Assembly: GCF_000499385.1 (NCBI RefSeq)
Contig: NW_013653353.1
Span: 117,048 to 181,047 of the forward strand
Length of the DNA stretch: 64,000 nt
Reading direction: 5' to 3'
Source: Eimeria necatrix
Taxonomy: Eukaryota; Apicomplexa; Conoidasida; Eucoccidiorida; Eimeriidae
The notes under the pieces are model-generated. The model had not been told where the DNA came from and ran no database searches. It was given only the letters and a program-made list of their open reading frames with translations. A program made the position numbers and the translations under genes. Every line of letters begins with the position of its first letter. Position 1 is the first letter of the stretch. This document shows positions 63,572-64,000 of this stretch, piece by piece.

Positions 63572-64000
63572 ATGCATCTCCACAACGGACGCGTTATCGG
63601 CCCCACACCGCAGGAGACTTCTACAATGTCAGTAAGCAAAATGCCGAGCGGGATGCCAGCCCATCATCGCCACGCGACTCCGAAGCCCACCGTGGCAGAG
63701 CGGCCGCATGGGCATAAGGAGGCGCCCCCACAGGTGATACCTATGACCAATGTTATGCCAGGGGACAGTCCCTTCGTCACGTGAAACCAATTCCAGTCCG
63801 ATATGAGTGTGATAAGAACTGTTATTGGGGGGACCGTGGAATCCGGCGCAACGACTCCCATACTACCAGAAGACGGCAGCACTATGCAGGCCTTTCTGCT
63901 GCGCATCGAGCGCCAGTACACCCAGATGGGATTGGAACCGCGCGAGTGGGGAAATGCACTTATAGACCACCTTGTGGGCCCGGCTCCAACGTATTGGATG
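63572..64000 (+). CDS. gag-like capsid region, partial, with in-frame TGA
   Basis: One frame runs from ATG 63572 (or 63626) through a His/Pro-rich leader to a TGA at 63782-63784, and is open again to the window end with an ATG at 63803. The second part is gag-like: STMQAFLLRIERQYTQMG then WGNALIDHLVGPAPTYWM, matching the helical retrotransposon gag core. Either gag starts at 63803 and the leader frame is incidental, or the copy is damaged, or the stop is read through. The reading frame is unfinished at base 64000. Confidence 0.75.

Larger units (their letters stand above)
63056..64000 (+). mobile_element. LTR retrotransposon, 5' end (cut by window edge)
   Basis: The order is LTR (63056-63469), 2-base spacer, primer-binding site (63472-63489), leader, then a gag-like frame open to the window end. 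This is the standard 5' architecture of a Ty3/gypsy- or retrovirus-like LTR element. Protease, reverse transcriptase and integrase, if present, lie beyond 64000, so class assignment is tentative. The sequence differs by many substitutions from the neighbouring copies, so the family has been active more than once. Confidence 0.85.

Overview
The window looks like nuclear DNA of an apicomplexan parasite, most likely an eimeriid coccidian (Eimeria or Cyclospora; I cannot choose between them). The evidence is intron-rich genes with GT-AG introns of about 50-600 bases, very long Gln/Ala-rich (CAG/CAA) open frames, a probable ApiAP2-type domain, EGF-type membrane proteins of the microneme kind, and a radial-spoke gene, which fits flagellated microgametes. 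No bacterial features, CRISPR arrays, rRNA or recognisable tRNA genes were seen. The gene models come from reading splice sites and checking phase by hand, so exon edges are predictions.

Layout. 0.7-1.5 kb (-): fragment of an unrecognised spliced gene. 3.8-4.8 kb (+): ubiquitin-L40 fusion. 5.9-7.8 kb (-): complete six-exon CHIP/STUB1 co-chaperone E3 ligase. 8.9-9.8 kb (-): EGF-type membrane protein. 9.9-14.2 kb (+): large spliced gene, unrecognised. 15.1-18.0 kb (-): Q-rich CCCH zinc-finger protein. 18-22.8 kb: mostly without genes. 22.8-28.3 kb (+): giant Q-rich protein ending in a degenerate SET-like domain. 29.2-35.3 kb (+): giant Q/A-rich protein ending in an AP2-like domain. 36.3-37.4 kb (-): second EGF-type membrane protein, paralogous to the first. 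39.5-40.4 kb (+): small unrecognised gene. 41.1-45.4 kb (+): RSP3 (radial spoke protein 3). 45.7-49.8 kb (-): TRM13 tRNA 2'-O-methyltransferase, convergent with RSP3. 53.1-57.0 kb (+): complete ten-exon alkylglycerone-phosphate synthase (AGPS). 59.2-60.1 kb (-): VTT/SNARE-associated-Golgi (TMEM41/DedA-like) membrane protein. 62.2-64.0 kb: LTR fragments in both orientations and the 5' end of an LTR retrotransposon (LTR, primer-binding site, start of gag) that runs off the window.

The genes do not form one pathway. Housekeeping functions (ubiquitin/ribosome, proteostasis, tRNA modification, ether-lipid synthesis, membrane traffic) are mixed with parasite-type genes. From 15 to 35 kb, three Q-rich genes that probably act on RNA or chromatin lie side by side between the two EGF paralogues. 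I found no clear new multi-gene system. The best leads are the LTR element with its primer-binding site, the duplicated splice acceptor in the AP2-like gene, the degenerate SET-like tail, and the EGF paralogue pair.
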